Source: Lysinibacillus sp. JNUCC-52
GTDB taxonomy: Bacteria; Bacillota; Bacilli; Bacillales_A; Planococcaceae
DNA: 64,000 bases
Direction of reading: 5' to 3'
NCBI RefSeq assembly: GCF_015999545.1
Contig: NZ_CP065546.1
Coordinates: 992,001-1,056,000, forward strand
Shown here: positions 8,097 to 15,248 of the stretch, one piece after another
Position numbering within the stretch: the stretch's first letter is position 1
Layout: every line of letters starts with the position of its first letter
The notes under the pieces: model-generated
The model's input: the letters and a program-made list of their open reading frames with translations, nothing else
Told to the model about the DNA's origin: nothing
Databases searched by the model: none
Translations under genes and position numbers: made by a program

Positions 8097-8905
8097 TGGA
8101 AAAACTAGATTTGCTATACTGTGAATGGGAAACGGCCAAGTCAGACTTTTTAAACTATCAGGAAAATCGACCCTATTATGACGAAAAGAAAGATAAGGAA
8201 GTCAGAAATCAATACTATCATAGCATTTCATTCACGAATACTTCTCTTTTAGACAGCCTTCACACATTGCTCAAAAAAACACATACAGATCAGTTAAACT
8301 ATAGCCCGCACCGTTATGTGTACCCCTGGGTTGATTTACAGGAAAACGGTTCATTAAAAAGTCTTTATTCTGGAAAAAGGATGGACCCCCTTTCTGTCAT
8401 AGAGGAGGACGTTCGGCTCCACGAAATGCAGGCAAAAGGGTTAATGAGCATCTTATCGGATAATCTATTTAACTGTGAACATGTAGTCCCTCAATCATGG
8501 TTCGATAAAAAAGAACCGATGAGAGGAGACTTGCATCATTTATTCGCCTGCAATCCTACCTGCAATAGCAGTCGCAGCAACTACCCTTATTACGATTTCC
8601 ATGATTATATCCCTGAAGGATTCATTTTAGGAATCAAAGATGGCTGCGGCAAAGCTGAAGAAAGTAAATTCGAACCAGAATACGGCAAAGGAATCGTTGC
8701 TAGAGCAACACTCTATTTCCTAATTCGCTATCCAAACATAATAAAAAAAGAACTAGAGAATATCTCCTTGTTGTTAAAATGGCATCAATCTTTTCCAGTA
8801 TCTATCTATGAAAAGCATCGCAACCTAGCTATCCATGAACTTCAAGGCAATCGGAATCCTTTTATTGATTTTCCAGGGATTGCAGAATGTATTGTAACAA
8901 ATTAA
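8096..8905 (+). CDS. endonuclease I family (EndA/BsnA-like) nuclease without signal peptide
   Basis: A 269-residue protein whose centre matches the beta-beta-alpha-metal endonuclease I family: CEHVVPQSW (residues 127-135), MRGDLHHLF (142-150) and CNSSRSNYPY (156-165). These supply the catalytic His129 region and the metal-binding residues. Such enzymes cut DNA and RNA non-specifically and are usually exported. This one starts MEKLDLLYCEWE with no hydrophobic leader, so it should stay in the cytoplasm. It is coupled by a one-base overlap to the intracellular subtilisin. About 115 residues precede the nuclease core and could be inhibitory or regulatory. Confidence 0.85.
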   Translation: MEKLDLLYCEWETAKSDFLNYQENRPYYDEKKDKEVRNQYYHSISFTNTSLLDSLHTLLKKTHTDQLNYSPHRYVYPWVDLQENGSLKSLYSGKRMDPLSVIEEDVRLHEMQAKGLMSILSDNLFNCEHVVPQSWFDKKEPMRGDLHHLFACNPTCNSSRSNYPYYDFHDYIPEGFILGIKDGCGKAEESKFEPEYGKGIVARATLYFLIRYPNIIKKELENISLLLKWHQSFPVSIYEKHRNLAIHELQGNRNPFIDFPGIAECIVTN

Positions 8906-8977
8906 ACAACACTAATTCCCTTATAATCGTACAAAAGAATTAGAGTTCGCTTTTTTAATATTAAACGCCAATAAAAG

Positions 8978-8983
8978 TATAAT
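8978..8983 (+). promoter_or_regulatory. candidate -10 box for the holin-like toxin
   Basis: TATAAT 92 bases before the toxin ATG, with TTAATA at 8955-8960 (17-base spacer) as a weak -35. It would give a leader of about 85 bases, typical of structured type I toxin mRNAs. Confidence 0.4.
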
Positions 8984-9074
8984 TTCTACATGTAGTAGGT
9001 TGAGATATTAAGGGTGATTGGACATCTTTTATTCCAAAAATTCGTTTCAAACGAAAATAAAGGAGATGGTTCCA

Positions 9075-9170
9075 ATGACAGTTTATGAGTCTATAACGCT
9101 CATGTTTAGTTTCGCTACACTTATTGTAACGATTCTTGCGTTGTCATTTACTTTTTCAAAAAAAAAGTAA
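9075..9170 (+). CDS. holin-like type I toxin peptide
   Basis: A 31-residue peptide, MTVYESITLMFSFATLIVTI followed by a second hydrophobic stretch and a KKK end. It is a single membrane helix with a short charged head and basic tail. This is the pattern of the 'putative holin-like toxin' family of Gram-positive type I toxin-antitoxin loci, which damage the membrane when overexpressed. AAAGGAGATGG precedes the ATG. The run of A in the final lysine codons doubles as the U-tract of a convergent antisense terminator. Confidence 0.8.
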   Translation: MTVYESITLMFSFATLIVTILALSFTFSKKK

Positions 9171-9290
9171 ATCACCCTCTATATCTTACAGGATAGGGTG
9201 ATTTACTAGCGCCAATCGCCTTTAATGTAATCATCTAAACCCGAACTATCTCATTACCTTTAATAGAAACTATCGCTGGTCTCTTTTGGT
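9157..9290 (-). ncRNA. putative antisense antitoxin RNA, ending inside the toxin gene
   Basis: On the minus strand the perfect 12-bp stem GTAAATCACCCT/AGGGTGATTTAC (9167-9206) is followed by a run of ten U encoded by the A-run in the toxin's 3' end. That is an efficient terminator for a transcript running towards the toxin. This is the usual arrangement for type I antitoxin RNAs. A possible promoter lies near 9295-9330 (TTGCAA, 16 bases, TATTAA). The 5' end is a guess. Confidence 0.45.
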
Positions 9291-9305
9291 GTATTTTTTA
9301 CATAT

Positions 9306-9537
9306 TTAATAAATCTTCAAGGATATGTTGCAAACCTTATTATTCTTCCCCTTTGATACTTCTGGTTCTTTAAAAAAATTAGTAACATGAATAAACGTCT
9401 CTTCTGTTTCCTTATTTAAATTAAGGAAAATTAGTTGATGGGTTGCATTTACCTTTAATGCAATATCCAAAAACCTAGTAGCGTTATATTTGCTTACACA
9501 ATTCCAACCTTCGAAATTATTTCGAATTCACAAGCTA
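9306..9537 (-). pseudogene. 3' remnant of an unidentified gene
   Basis: A minus-strand frame of about 70 codons ending at 9306 reads like a normal protein end (e.g. RFLDIALKVNATHQLIF, then FIHVTNFFKEPEV). It has no start codon or ribosome site. Its upstream part runs antisense through the cbaA remnant, where the reading is probably accidental. The genuine coding part is more likely 9306 to about 9473. The family was not recognised. It looks like the tail of a gene cut off when the island formed. Confidence 0.4.
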
Positions 9538-9563
9538 GCTCAAAAGGCTTTACGCTGTGGTAA
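9474..9563 (+). pseudogene. decayed duplicate of the cbaA 3' end
   Basis: The last 23 codons of a cbaA-like gene (9495-9563, ending KGFTLW and TAA) match 3714-3782 at 61 of 69 bases. Upstream similarity continues for about 20 bases but with a 4-base gap that breaks the frame. Nothing else of the gene remains. It is followed by the same terminator stem as the intact operon, so it marks the old downstream edge of an oxidase operon. Confidence 0.8.
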
Positions 9564-9568
9564 AGCAA

Positions 9569-9606
9569 CAAGCGATTTCTCTATAATGAGAAATCGCTTG
9601 TTTTTT
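9569..9606 (+). terminator. second copy of the oxidase-operon terminator
   Basis: The same perfect 13-bp stem as at 3802-3833, with a different loop (TATAAT) and TTTTTT. It ends 4 bases before the stop of the convergent carboxypeptidase gene and may serve both strands. Confidence 0.8.
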
Positions 9607-11107
9607 ATAGCTGATAAAGCTTCGTATATTTTTCTTGTAAGTAGTTTGCCAGATACTTGGCATTTAAGCCTTCTCCTGTCGCCTCTTGAAGTAGCTCAAA
9701 CGGCTTTTTCAATGCACCGTATTGATGTACTTTGTCTGTTAGCCATTCTCGAATTGGCAGAAGCTCCCCTTTTGCCAGTAAGTCATCAAAGTTTGGAATA
9801 TCCTTATCCATTGCGTGCTTCCATTGCGCTGCATAAATCATCCCTAATGCATAGGATGGGAAGTAACCAAACATGCCTCCTGCCCAGTGCACGTCTTGTA
9901 AAACACCTTTGGCATCGTTGTCTGGTCGGATGCCTAAATATTCTTCGTACTTAGCGTTCCATACTTCTGGAAGGTCTTTTGCTTGCAAGTCTCCATTGAA
10001 CAAATCACGTTCAATTTCATAACGAATCATAATATGCAGTGGGTATGTTAGCTCATCCGCTTCAATTCGAATTAACGATGGCTCCACCATATTAATGGCA
10101 CGTAAAAAATCAGCTAATGGGACATCCCCAAATTGTGCTGGCGAATGCTTTTGCAAGCGCTCATAGTTTTGCTCCCAAAACTTTTCATTGCGACCAACCA
10201 GATTTTCATAGAATAGTGATTGCGATTCATGAATGCCTGTCGATGTCCCCATTGCTAATGGCGTACCTGCTAGTTTGGCATCAATATTTTGCTCATACAT
10301 TGCATGCCCACATTCATGAATTGTGCCGAAGATCGCAGAACGGAAATCATGCTCATCATATTTCGTTGTAATACGTGCATCTCCATGATTGATGCCTATC
10401 ATAAATGGATGAACGCTTTCATCTAAGCGACCCGCTTCAAAATCATAGCCAAGCTGTGTTAGCATTTCTAATGATAATGCTCGTTGCGACTCTCTTGGAA
10501 ATTGTTTAAATAACATCGTTGTATCTGGTTTATTTGGAGAAGCTGCGATTTTTTGAACAAGTGTTACTATTGTTTCGCGTAATTGACCAAATACTTGATC
10601 TAATACATCCGTCGTCATATCTGGTTCATAAACATCGAGTAACGTATTGTATGTAGAGCCATTTTTAACGCCCCAATATTGAATAAATTTCTTTTGCCAC
10701 TCAATGATTTGCTCTAAATAAGGTAAAAATTGTGCAAAATTATTTGTTGCTTTTGCTCCTTCCCAAACGGTTTCTGCTTTTGCTTGTAAAATAACATATT
10801 CTTTATACTCATCAGCTGGAATTTTTTTATTTTGATCGTAATTTTTGCGTACTTCTTCTACTAAACGTCGTGTTACATAGTCCAAATCTGTTTTTTGTGC
10901 TTCTAAAGCCGATAGTAGTTCTCCTAATTGCTCGCTCGTTTGCATCTCAAATAAGGAGGCCGATAATGTGCCTACTACTTCTGAACGCTGCGCTAATCCC
11001 TTCTTTGGAGCACCCGTGCGCATATCCCAATACACCACACCTAGCGCTTCCTGATAGTGCTGCATTTTTTTCACATAGTCTGTAAATTGCTGTACCGTCA
11101 TATCCAT
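9605..11107 (-). CDS. ypwA: M32 thermostable carboxypeptidase
   Basis: A 500-residue metallo-carboxypeptidase of family M32 (carboxypeptidase Taq type), the full family length. The zinc site HECGH is in GTIHECGHAMYEQ; the downstream ESQS (in GIHESQSLFYENLVGR) and RADE-like (RIEADELTYPLH) family motifs are also present. It removes C-terminal residues with broad specificity in the cytoplasm. It matches YpwA and sits at the ypwA end of the conserved ypwA-ypvA-ypsC block, here separated from ypvA by the eut operon. AAGGGGG precedes two in-frame ATGs; the first was used. Confidence 0.92.
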   Translation of the reverse strand: MDMTVQQFTDYVKKMQHYQEALGVVYWDMRTGAPKKGLAQRSEVVGTLSASLFEMQTSEQLGELLSALEAQKTDLDYVTRRLVEEVRKNYDQNKKIPADEYKEYVILQAKAETVWEGAKATNNFAQFLPYLEQIIEWQKKFIQYWGVKNGSTYNTLLDVYEPDMTTDVLDQVFGQLRETIVTLVQKIAASPNKPDTTMLFKQFPRESQRALSLEMLTQLGYDFEAGRLDESVHPFMIGINHGDARITTKYDEHDFRSAIFGTIHECGHAMYEQNIDAKLAGTPLAMGTSTGIHESQSLFYENLVGRNEKFWEQNYERLQKHSPAQFGDVPLADFLRAINMVEPSLIRIEADELTYPLHIMIRYEIERDLFNGDLQAKDLPEVWNAKYEEYLGIRPDNDAKGVLQDVHWAGGMFGYFPSYALGMIYAAQWKHAMDKDIPNFDDLLAKGELLPIREWLTDKVHQYGALKKPFELLQEATGEGLNAKYLANYLQEKYTKLYQL

Positions 11108-11266
11108 TCATCCCCCTTTTTTCACCTTATTAGTTTAGCATATTTTCGAATATTTTGTTTATTTTGGACTTTTGAATTTTGAAGAAAAGCCCTCCTGAAA
11201 ATTTAATGAAATCTTTGTATAATAAAAATCACCTAGAGACTACTAAAAAAGAAAGAAGGGTTTTAA

Positions 11267-11434
11267 ATGAAGTATTTTTGGTATTTTATTATCGGAGGCT
11301 TAATTGGATTACTACTTTCATACATTGCAACTGAAATATCACGGACAGTGGCTTTTTTAACCTTGTGCATTGTAGCGGTCATAGCCTTCTATATTAAAAA
11401 GAGTGCCAGTCACTCAAACAATTCTGGCGATTAA
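11267..11434 (+). CDS. small two-helix membrane protein (55 aa)
   Basis: A 55-residue frame: aromatic N-terminus, first helix at about residues 4-20, second at about 28-43, then a basic and serine-rich tail. GAAGGG precedes the ATG by about 8 bases. It is divergent from ypwA. Similar short membrane proteins are common in the Bacillales, but I cannot assign a function. Confidence 0.6.
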   Translation: MKYFWYFIIGGLIGLLLSYIATEISRTVAFLTLCIVAVIAFYIKKSASHSNNSGD

Positions 11435-11493
11435 ACAATCTAAATAAAATGCCAGTTTAGTGTTTATTGACTAGCTAAGTAATAATCCACGTA

Positions 11494-11508
11494 GACTCCT
11501 GCGGGAAC
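11494..11508. repeat. fragment of the 132-bp hairpin repeat
   Basis: GACTCCTGCGGGAAC is identical to part of the core found four times in the tandem array at 61.9-62.9 kb. The remainder of the core is missing here. Confidence 0.5.
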
Positions 11509-11530
11509 GCGCCTCCCCTAGGCAATTTCT

Positions 11531-11656
11531 GATTCTATCGGCGGTTCACTTAGTCCTAGCAGCGATTTCGGTAGGTTAATCGGCGGTTTTCATAGGTTTA
11601 CCAGCGATTTCTATGATTCTATCGGCGGTTCGCGCAGTTCTTCCGTCGATTCCCCC
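11531..11656. repeat. six imperfect tandem 21-bp units
   Basis: Successive 21-base units alternate around ATCGGCGGTT and CAGCGATTTC cores. The period is a multiple of three and one frame stays open, but no start codon or ribosome site precedes it and upstream stops close the frame, so it is unlikely to be coding. The same period and motif recur near 37030 and 61719. Confidence 0.7.
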
Positions 11657-11696
11657 ACATGGGTAATAGTCTCTTATTTAAATCAAACGAAAAGTA

Positions 11697-11719
11697 GCTC
11701 CCTTCTATATGAAGGGAGC
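11697..11719 (-). terminator. terminator of the eut operon
   Basis: A perfect 9-bp stem GCTCCCTTC/GAAGGGAGC with a 5-base loop, about 95 bases beyond the mdh stop. The minus-strand U-tract (ACTTTTCG) is modest. Confidence 0.6.
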
Positions 11720-11812
11720 CTCTATTTTAAATTGGGGATTTCACGTTCATGTTCGGTTTCCAATCAAACATATTAATCATATGACGTTGGGGAGCGTCTA
11801 TATGAATACTCG

Positions 11813-12757
11813 TTAAATGTTTTGGCAAATTTGCAATACTTGCTTAACGGCTTCTGCTGATTGAGTGAGTGCCGTTGTTTCTTCATGTGTCAGATGCAAT
11901 TCAATGACTGATTCAATGCCATTGCCGCCTAAAATTGTCGGTACACCTAAAAATAAATCATTGTAGCCGTACTCCCCTTCTAACAGGGCGATTGAAGGAA
12001 TAATTTTGCGCTGATCCTTCATAATAATTTCAACCATTTGAGCACATGCTGCAGCTGGTGCATAATAAGCACTACCATTTCCTAATAAAGCTACAATTTC
12101 GCCACCGCCTTTACGTGTACGTTCGACGATTTGCTGTAGTCTATCTTGCGGGATAAGCTTTTCTAATGGGATGCCTCCTGCATAGGAATAGCGGATTAAT
12201 GGCACCATTTCATCACCATGTCCTCCTAATACAAATCCAGATACATCTTCGGGGGCAATTTGTAGCTCTTGTGCTACAAATGCATTAAATCGCGCGGTAT
12301 CTAACACACCCGATTGGCCGATGATACGATTTTTGGGGAAGCCTGTTTCCTTATAGCAAACATACGTCATCGCATCTACAGGATTGCTTAAAACGACCAC
12401 AATACTATTTGGCGCATATTGCTTTATTTGTTGCGAAACATGCTGAATAATTTTCGCATTTGTTGTAACTAAATCATCTCGACTCATCCCTGGTTTACGA
12501 GGAATACCTGCCGTAATAATAACGATAGATGCACCTGCAATATCCTCATAATGACTTGTTCCATGTATGGATACATTAAATTTTTCAATTGGTCCTGTTT
12601 GTAATAAATCCAGTGCCTTTCCTTTTGTTGGATTTTCGGCTTCTGGAATATCTACCAATACAATGTCGCCTAATTCCTTCTGTGCCAAGAATAAGCTTAA
12701 TGTTGCACCCGTGTGACCGGCTCCAATAATAGCAATTTTATTTTTTCGAAATGCCAT
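11813..12757 (-). CDS. mdh: malate dehydrogenase, last gene of the eut operon
   Basis: A 314-residue NAD-dependent malate dehydrogenase of the LDH-like type. [10 protein letters not shown] near residue 11 is the NAD-binding loop. [13 protein letters not shown] carries the substrate-binding arginine that favours malate over lactate, [11 protein letters not shown] follows, and the catalytic His lies in [11 protein letters not shown]. It interconverts malate and oxaloacetate. It closely resembles the citric-cycle enzyme of Bacillus but is placed 11 bases after a shell-protein gene with a good GAGGTGAT ribosome site, so it is co-transcribed with eut. No encapsulation helix is evident. A role in re-oxidising NADH made by EutE is inferred. 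Confidence 0.92.
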   Translation of the reverse strand: MAFRKNKIAIIGAGHTGATLSLFLAQKELGDIVLVDIPEAENPTKGKALDLLQTGPIEKFNVSIHGTSHYEDIAGASIVIITAGIPRKPGMSRDDLVTTNAKIIQHVSQQIKQYAPNSIVVVLSNPVDAMTYVCYKETGFPKNRIIGQSGVLDTARFNAFVAQELQIAPEDVSGFVLGGHGDEMVPLIRYSYAGGIPLEKLIPQDRLQQIVERTRKGGGEIVALLGNGSAYYAPAAACAQMVEIIMKDQRKIIPSIALLEGEYGYNDLFLGVPTILGGNGIESVIELHLTHEETTALTQSAEAVKQVLQICQNI

Positions 12758-12768
12758 TATACATCACC

Positions 12769-13110
12769 TCAATTGTCCGTAGCTTCTGTCGTTTTTTTAG
12801 CACGCGCAGGTGTTGGTGCTGGCTTTTTCTTTGGTGTTTCTGAACCTTTAATCATATTGAATACTTCCTCATCAGGTCGAGGAATGACATGGGCACTTAA
12901 TAATTCTCCGACACGCTTAGCTGCCGCCTTGCCAGCATCGACTGCTGCTTGAACTGATCCAACGTCCCCTTTGACGACGACAGTCACGATACCACCATCC
13001 ACAAATTCTTGTTTGACAATCGTCACATCAGATGCCTTAATCATTGCATCTGCCGCCTCGTAAGAGCCTACTAATCCCTTTGTTTCTATCATGCCAATTG
13101 CACTACTCAA
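12769..13110 (-). CDS. BMC-H shell protein with basic C-terminal tail
   Basis: A 113-residue hexameric shell protein of the PduA/EutM family; the core aligns with the EutM encoded nearby (AIGMIETKGLVGSYEAADAM). After the fold comes a Lys/Pro/Ala-rich tail, KKKPAPTPARAKKTTEATDN, absent from EutM. The frame extends to an ATG at 13131. GAGGTGA lies 6 bases before the TTG at 13110, and this start aligns exactly with EutM, so it was chosen. It overlaps the end of eutN by 8 bases. The tail may face the lumen or bind nucleic acid or enzymes, as proposed for EutK (inference). Confidence 0.85.
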   Translation of the reverse strand: MSSAIGMIETKGLVGSYEAADAMIKASDVTIVKQEFVDGGIVTVVVKGDVGSVQAAVDAGKAAAKRVGELLSAHVIPRPDEEVFNMIKGSETPKKKPAPTPARAKKTTEATDN

Positions 13111-13387
13111 TGTCTTCACCTCGCATAACATCTGTTGAATCTATAATTCCTATTACAACTGCATCAATAGGAAGTGGATTGTCTTTCATAATATAACGGG
13201 ATGATCCCCCACTCGTTATGAGCACATCATCGCCAATGCCTGCCCCTATACGATCAGCTGCTACCATTTCCGTGCGAATTGGCTGCTGATTAGAATCAAT
13301 TGGTTGAATAATTAATAGCTTTAAGCCATTCAATCCTTCTTCCTTGCGTGTTGCCCATACGCTTCCTATTACTCTTCCCATCTGCAT
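13103..13387 (-). CDS. eutN: EutN/CcmL pentameric shell vertex protein
   Basis: About 94 residues of the EutN/CcmL family, whose pentamers cap the vertices of the polyhedral shell. Family features include MGRVIGSVWATRK at the start, the VAADRIGAGIGDDVLI centre and the buried VVIGIID strand. GAGGGTGAG lies just before the ATG at 13387, so the upstream ATG (13411) was rejected. It lies between a pduL gene and a BMC-H gene in the eut operon. Confidence 0.9.
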   Translation of the reverse strand: MQMGRVIGSVWATRKEEGLNGLKLLIIQPIDSNQQPIRTEMVAADRIGAGIGDDVLITSGGSSRYIMKDNPLPIDAVVIGIIDSTDVMRGEDIE

Positions 13388-13423
13388 GAACTCACCCTCT
13401 TTATGTTGCATAGATAATACTTA

Positions 13424-14293
13424 TTATTCAGAGCGAATCGTTAATTTTTTATTCAGCTCTCGTAATTTGTCATAAGCTAGTGCCGTAACGATAGTTTTTT
13501 TCGGCACAACTATTTCTTGCGCTTCTATTTCAAGCACTTCCACCTGTGAAAGAAGCTTCTTGTCAAAATGATAAACCGATTGTTTTACAGGTGGTTGATT
13601 TACAACGAGCGGACGTTCTTTCACAGTTATCGCTTCAATCGCTTGACCATTGATGATTTCAGCCAATGCGCCTTGTTGGATTAAGCCTGCATTTGCTTCA
13701 TCAGTATCGATATGCATTTCCAAACGATAGCGCTCAGACACCCGAATCAACACATTGGATAAAGTAATAGGTCGTATTCCTTGAACCTTGATTTGCACTG
13801 ATTGCCCATCCACTACTTGGAACCTCAACCCATCTGACGGTGACATATGAATATGCGCTTGCGCAATAATCAACCCTTCTGTTAGTACTGCACTGCCTTT
13901 TGGCCCAATTAACGTAACAGGGCTGGAGCCTTTAATGTCTCCAGATACTCTTAATGGTGGCTTGACGCCGAGCTTCATCGCATCTGTCCAGCTAACTTCA
14001 ACTTGTGTTAAAGTGCGTGCTGGACCTAATATGCGAACCCTTTCAATAGAGCCTTTCGGTCCCGCAATAACGACCGTTTCTTCAGCTGCAAATTGGCCTG
14101 GCTGTGACAGCTCAAACTTAGGTGTTAATTGATAGTTCTCGCCAAAAAGTTGCTCTACTTCTGCCTGTGCAAGGTGGACATGTCGCGCTGATACACCGAT
14201 TGGAATTTTACCGTCGTCGTGTGGGGAAGGCTGATTTTTTAATACTTGCTGTAATACTTCTTCTACAATTTTTTGCACTAATTGTTCCTGCAT
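13424..14293 (-). CDS. pduL: PduL-type phosphotransacylase with N-terminal encapsulation helix
   Basis: A 289-residue PduL-family phosphotransacylase, converting acetyl-CoA and phosphate to acetyl phosphate. Two similar half-domains carry the zinc-binding SARHVHL and AQAHIHMS motifs. The first 20 residues (EQLVQKIVEEVLQQVLK) form an amphipathic helix like encapsulation peptides, followed by a Pro/Asp linker, so it is probably lumenal. An extra C-terminal segment of about 75 residues, ending in a helix with YDKLRELNKKL, is not part of minimal PduL. It starts at ATG 14293 after GGAGGAGG; an adjacent TTG is possible. It lies directly behind a second pduL. Confidence 0.88.
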   Translation of the reverse strand: MQEQLVQKIVEEVLQQVLKNQPSPHDDGKIPIGVSARHVHLAQAEVEQLFGENYQLTPKFELSQPGQFAAEETVVIAGPKGSIERVRILGPARTLTQVEVSWTDAMKLGVKPPLRVSGDIKGSSPVTLIGPKGSAVLTEGLIIAQAHIHMSPSDGLRFQVVDGQSVQIKVQGIRPITLSNVLIRVSERYRLEMHIDTDEANAGLIQQGALAEIINGQAIEAITVKERPLVVNQPPVKQSVYHFDKKLLSQVEVLEIEAQEIVVPKKTIVTALAYDKLRELNKKLTIRSE

Positions 14294-14305
14294 CAAACCT
14301 CCTCC

Positions 14306-14896
14306 TTATGAAAATGTTTTAACAATTCTCCCCTGAGCTTGCTGTTGAATAAAGCCTGCATTCGCTTCATCTGTATCGATATGCATTTCTAAGCAAAAAT
14401 CATTCGATACACGCACGACTACACCACGGAATGTTACAGGTCTTTCGCTTTCAACTACTACAGACACTAATTCATTATTGTGGACATCCAATGCTTGCGC
14501 ATCTCCTTCTGTCATATGAATATGCGCCTGTGCAATAATAACTCCCTGCTCAATCATAATTGCTTGTTGTTGGTTAATTAATTTGATGCTTGCTGAATTT
14601 GCAATATCCCCCGATTGTCTCAAAGGAGGGGTTACTCCTAATTTCATCGCATCTGTTCGACTTATTTCCACTTGGGTTGCCGCTCTTACTGGTCCTAATA
14701 TACGTACATTGTGAATAATACCTTTTGGTCCTTCTATGGAGACACGCTCATTCGCTGCAAACTGTCCTGGCTGCGAAAGGTCAAAATCTTTCGTTAACGT
14801 TGCGTTTGGACCAAACAATGCCTGCAAATCCTCTTCACTAACATGTACATGGCGAGCTGAAATGGCAACTGGAAATGCTTTAGATTTTATGTTCAA
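14306..14896 (-). CDS. pduL: second PduL-type phosphotransacylase, short form
   Basis: A second PduL paralogue of about 196 residues with SARHVHV and AQAHIHM metal motifs intact. It lacks both the encapsulation helix and the C-terminal extension of its neighbour. The frame is open to an ATG at 14947, but that ATG has a poor ribosome site. GAGGTGG lies 5 bases before the TTG at 14896, and starting there puts the catalytic domain at the usual distance from the N-terminus. The missing targeting helix suggests a cytosolic or shell-edge location (inference). Confidence 0.87.
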   Translation of the reverse strand: MNIKSKAFPVAISARHVHVSEEDLQALFGPNATLTKDFDLSQPGQFAANERVSIEGPKGIIHNVRILGPVRAATQVEISRTDAMKLGVTPPLRQSGDIANSASIKLINQQQAIMIEQGVIIAQAHIHMTEGDAQALDVHNNELVSVVVESERPVTFRGVVVRVSNDFCLEMHIDTDEANAGFIQQQAQGRIVKTFS

Positions 14897-14953
14897 GCTA
14901 GCCACCTCTAAATCTAGTAACTTATTTTTCTTATGATAGACATCCATTGGTAC

Positions 14954-15232
14954 TTACGCTTCTGCTTTTGGCAAGATTAATTCCAATTCGTTATGTGGGC
15001 GTGGAATTACATGAACAGAAAGCAGTTCTCCAACACGTTGCGCTGCTGCTGCACCTGCATCTGTAGCTGCTTTTACTGCGCCTACATCGCCTCGCACTAA
15101 AACCGTAACAATTCCGCCACCAACATGTACTTTCCCTACTAAATTAACACTCGCAGCCTTTACCATTGCATCCGCCGCTTCAATTGCTCCTACAAGACCT
15201 TTTGTTTCTACCATTCCTAATGCTGTACTCAT
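14954..15232 (-). CDS. eutM: EutM hexameric BMC-H shell protein
   Basis: A 92-residue canonical BMC-H protein ([20 protein letters not shown]), the main facet protein of the ethanolamine microcompartment. The pore loop region [17 protein letters not shown] and the ending [10 protein letters not shown] are typical. GGAGG precedes the ATG by 7 bases. It lies 16 bases behind eutE. Six copies form a hexamer with a central pore. Confidence 0.95.
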   Translation of the reverse strand: MSTALGMVETKGLVGAIEAADAMVKAASVNLVGKVHVGGGIVTVLVRGDVGAVKAATDAGAAAAQRVGELLSVHVIPRPHNELELILPKAEA

Positions 15233-15248
15233 TTGTCATTCCTCCAAA

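Noticed and set aside
9490-9954. 154-codon plus-strand frame opposite ypwA
   Set aside because: It begins in the cbaA remnant and continues antisense through the carboxypeptidase gene; it has no ribosome site.
11520-11700. Open frame through the 21-base repeats
   Set aside because: The open frame follows from a period divisible by three; no start codon or ribosome site precedes it and stops occur immediately upstream.
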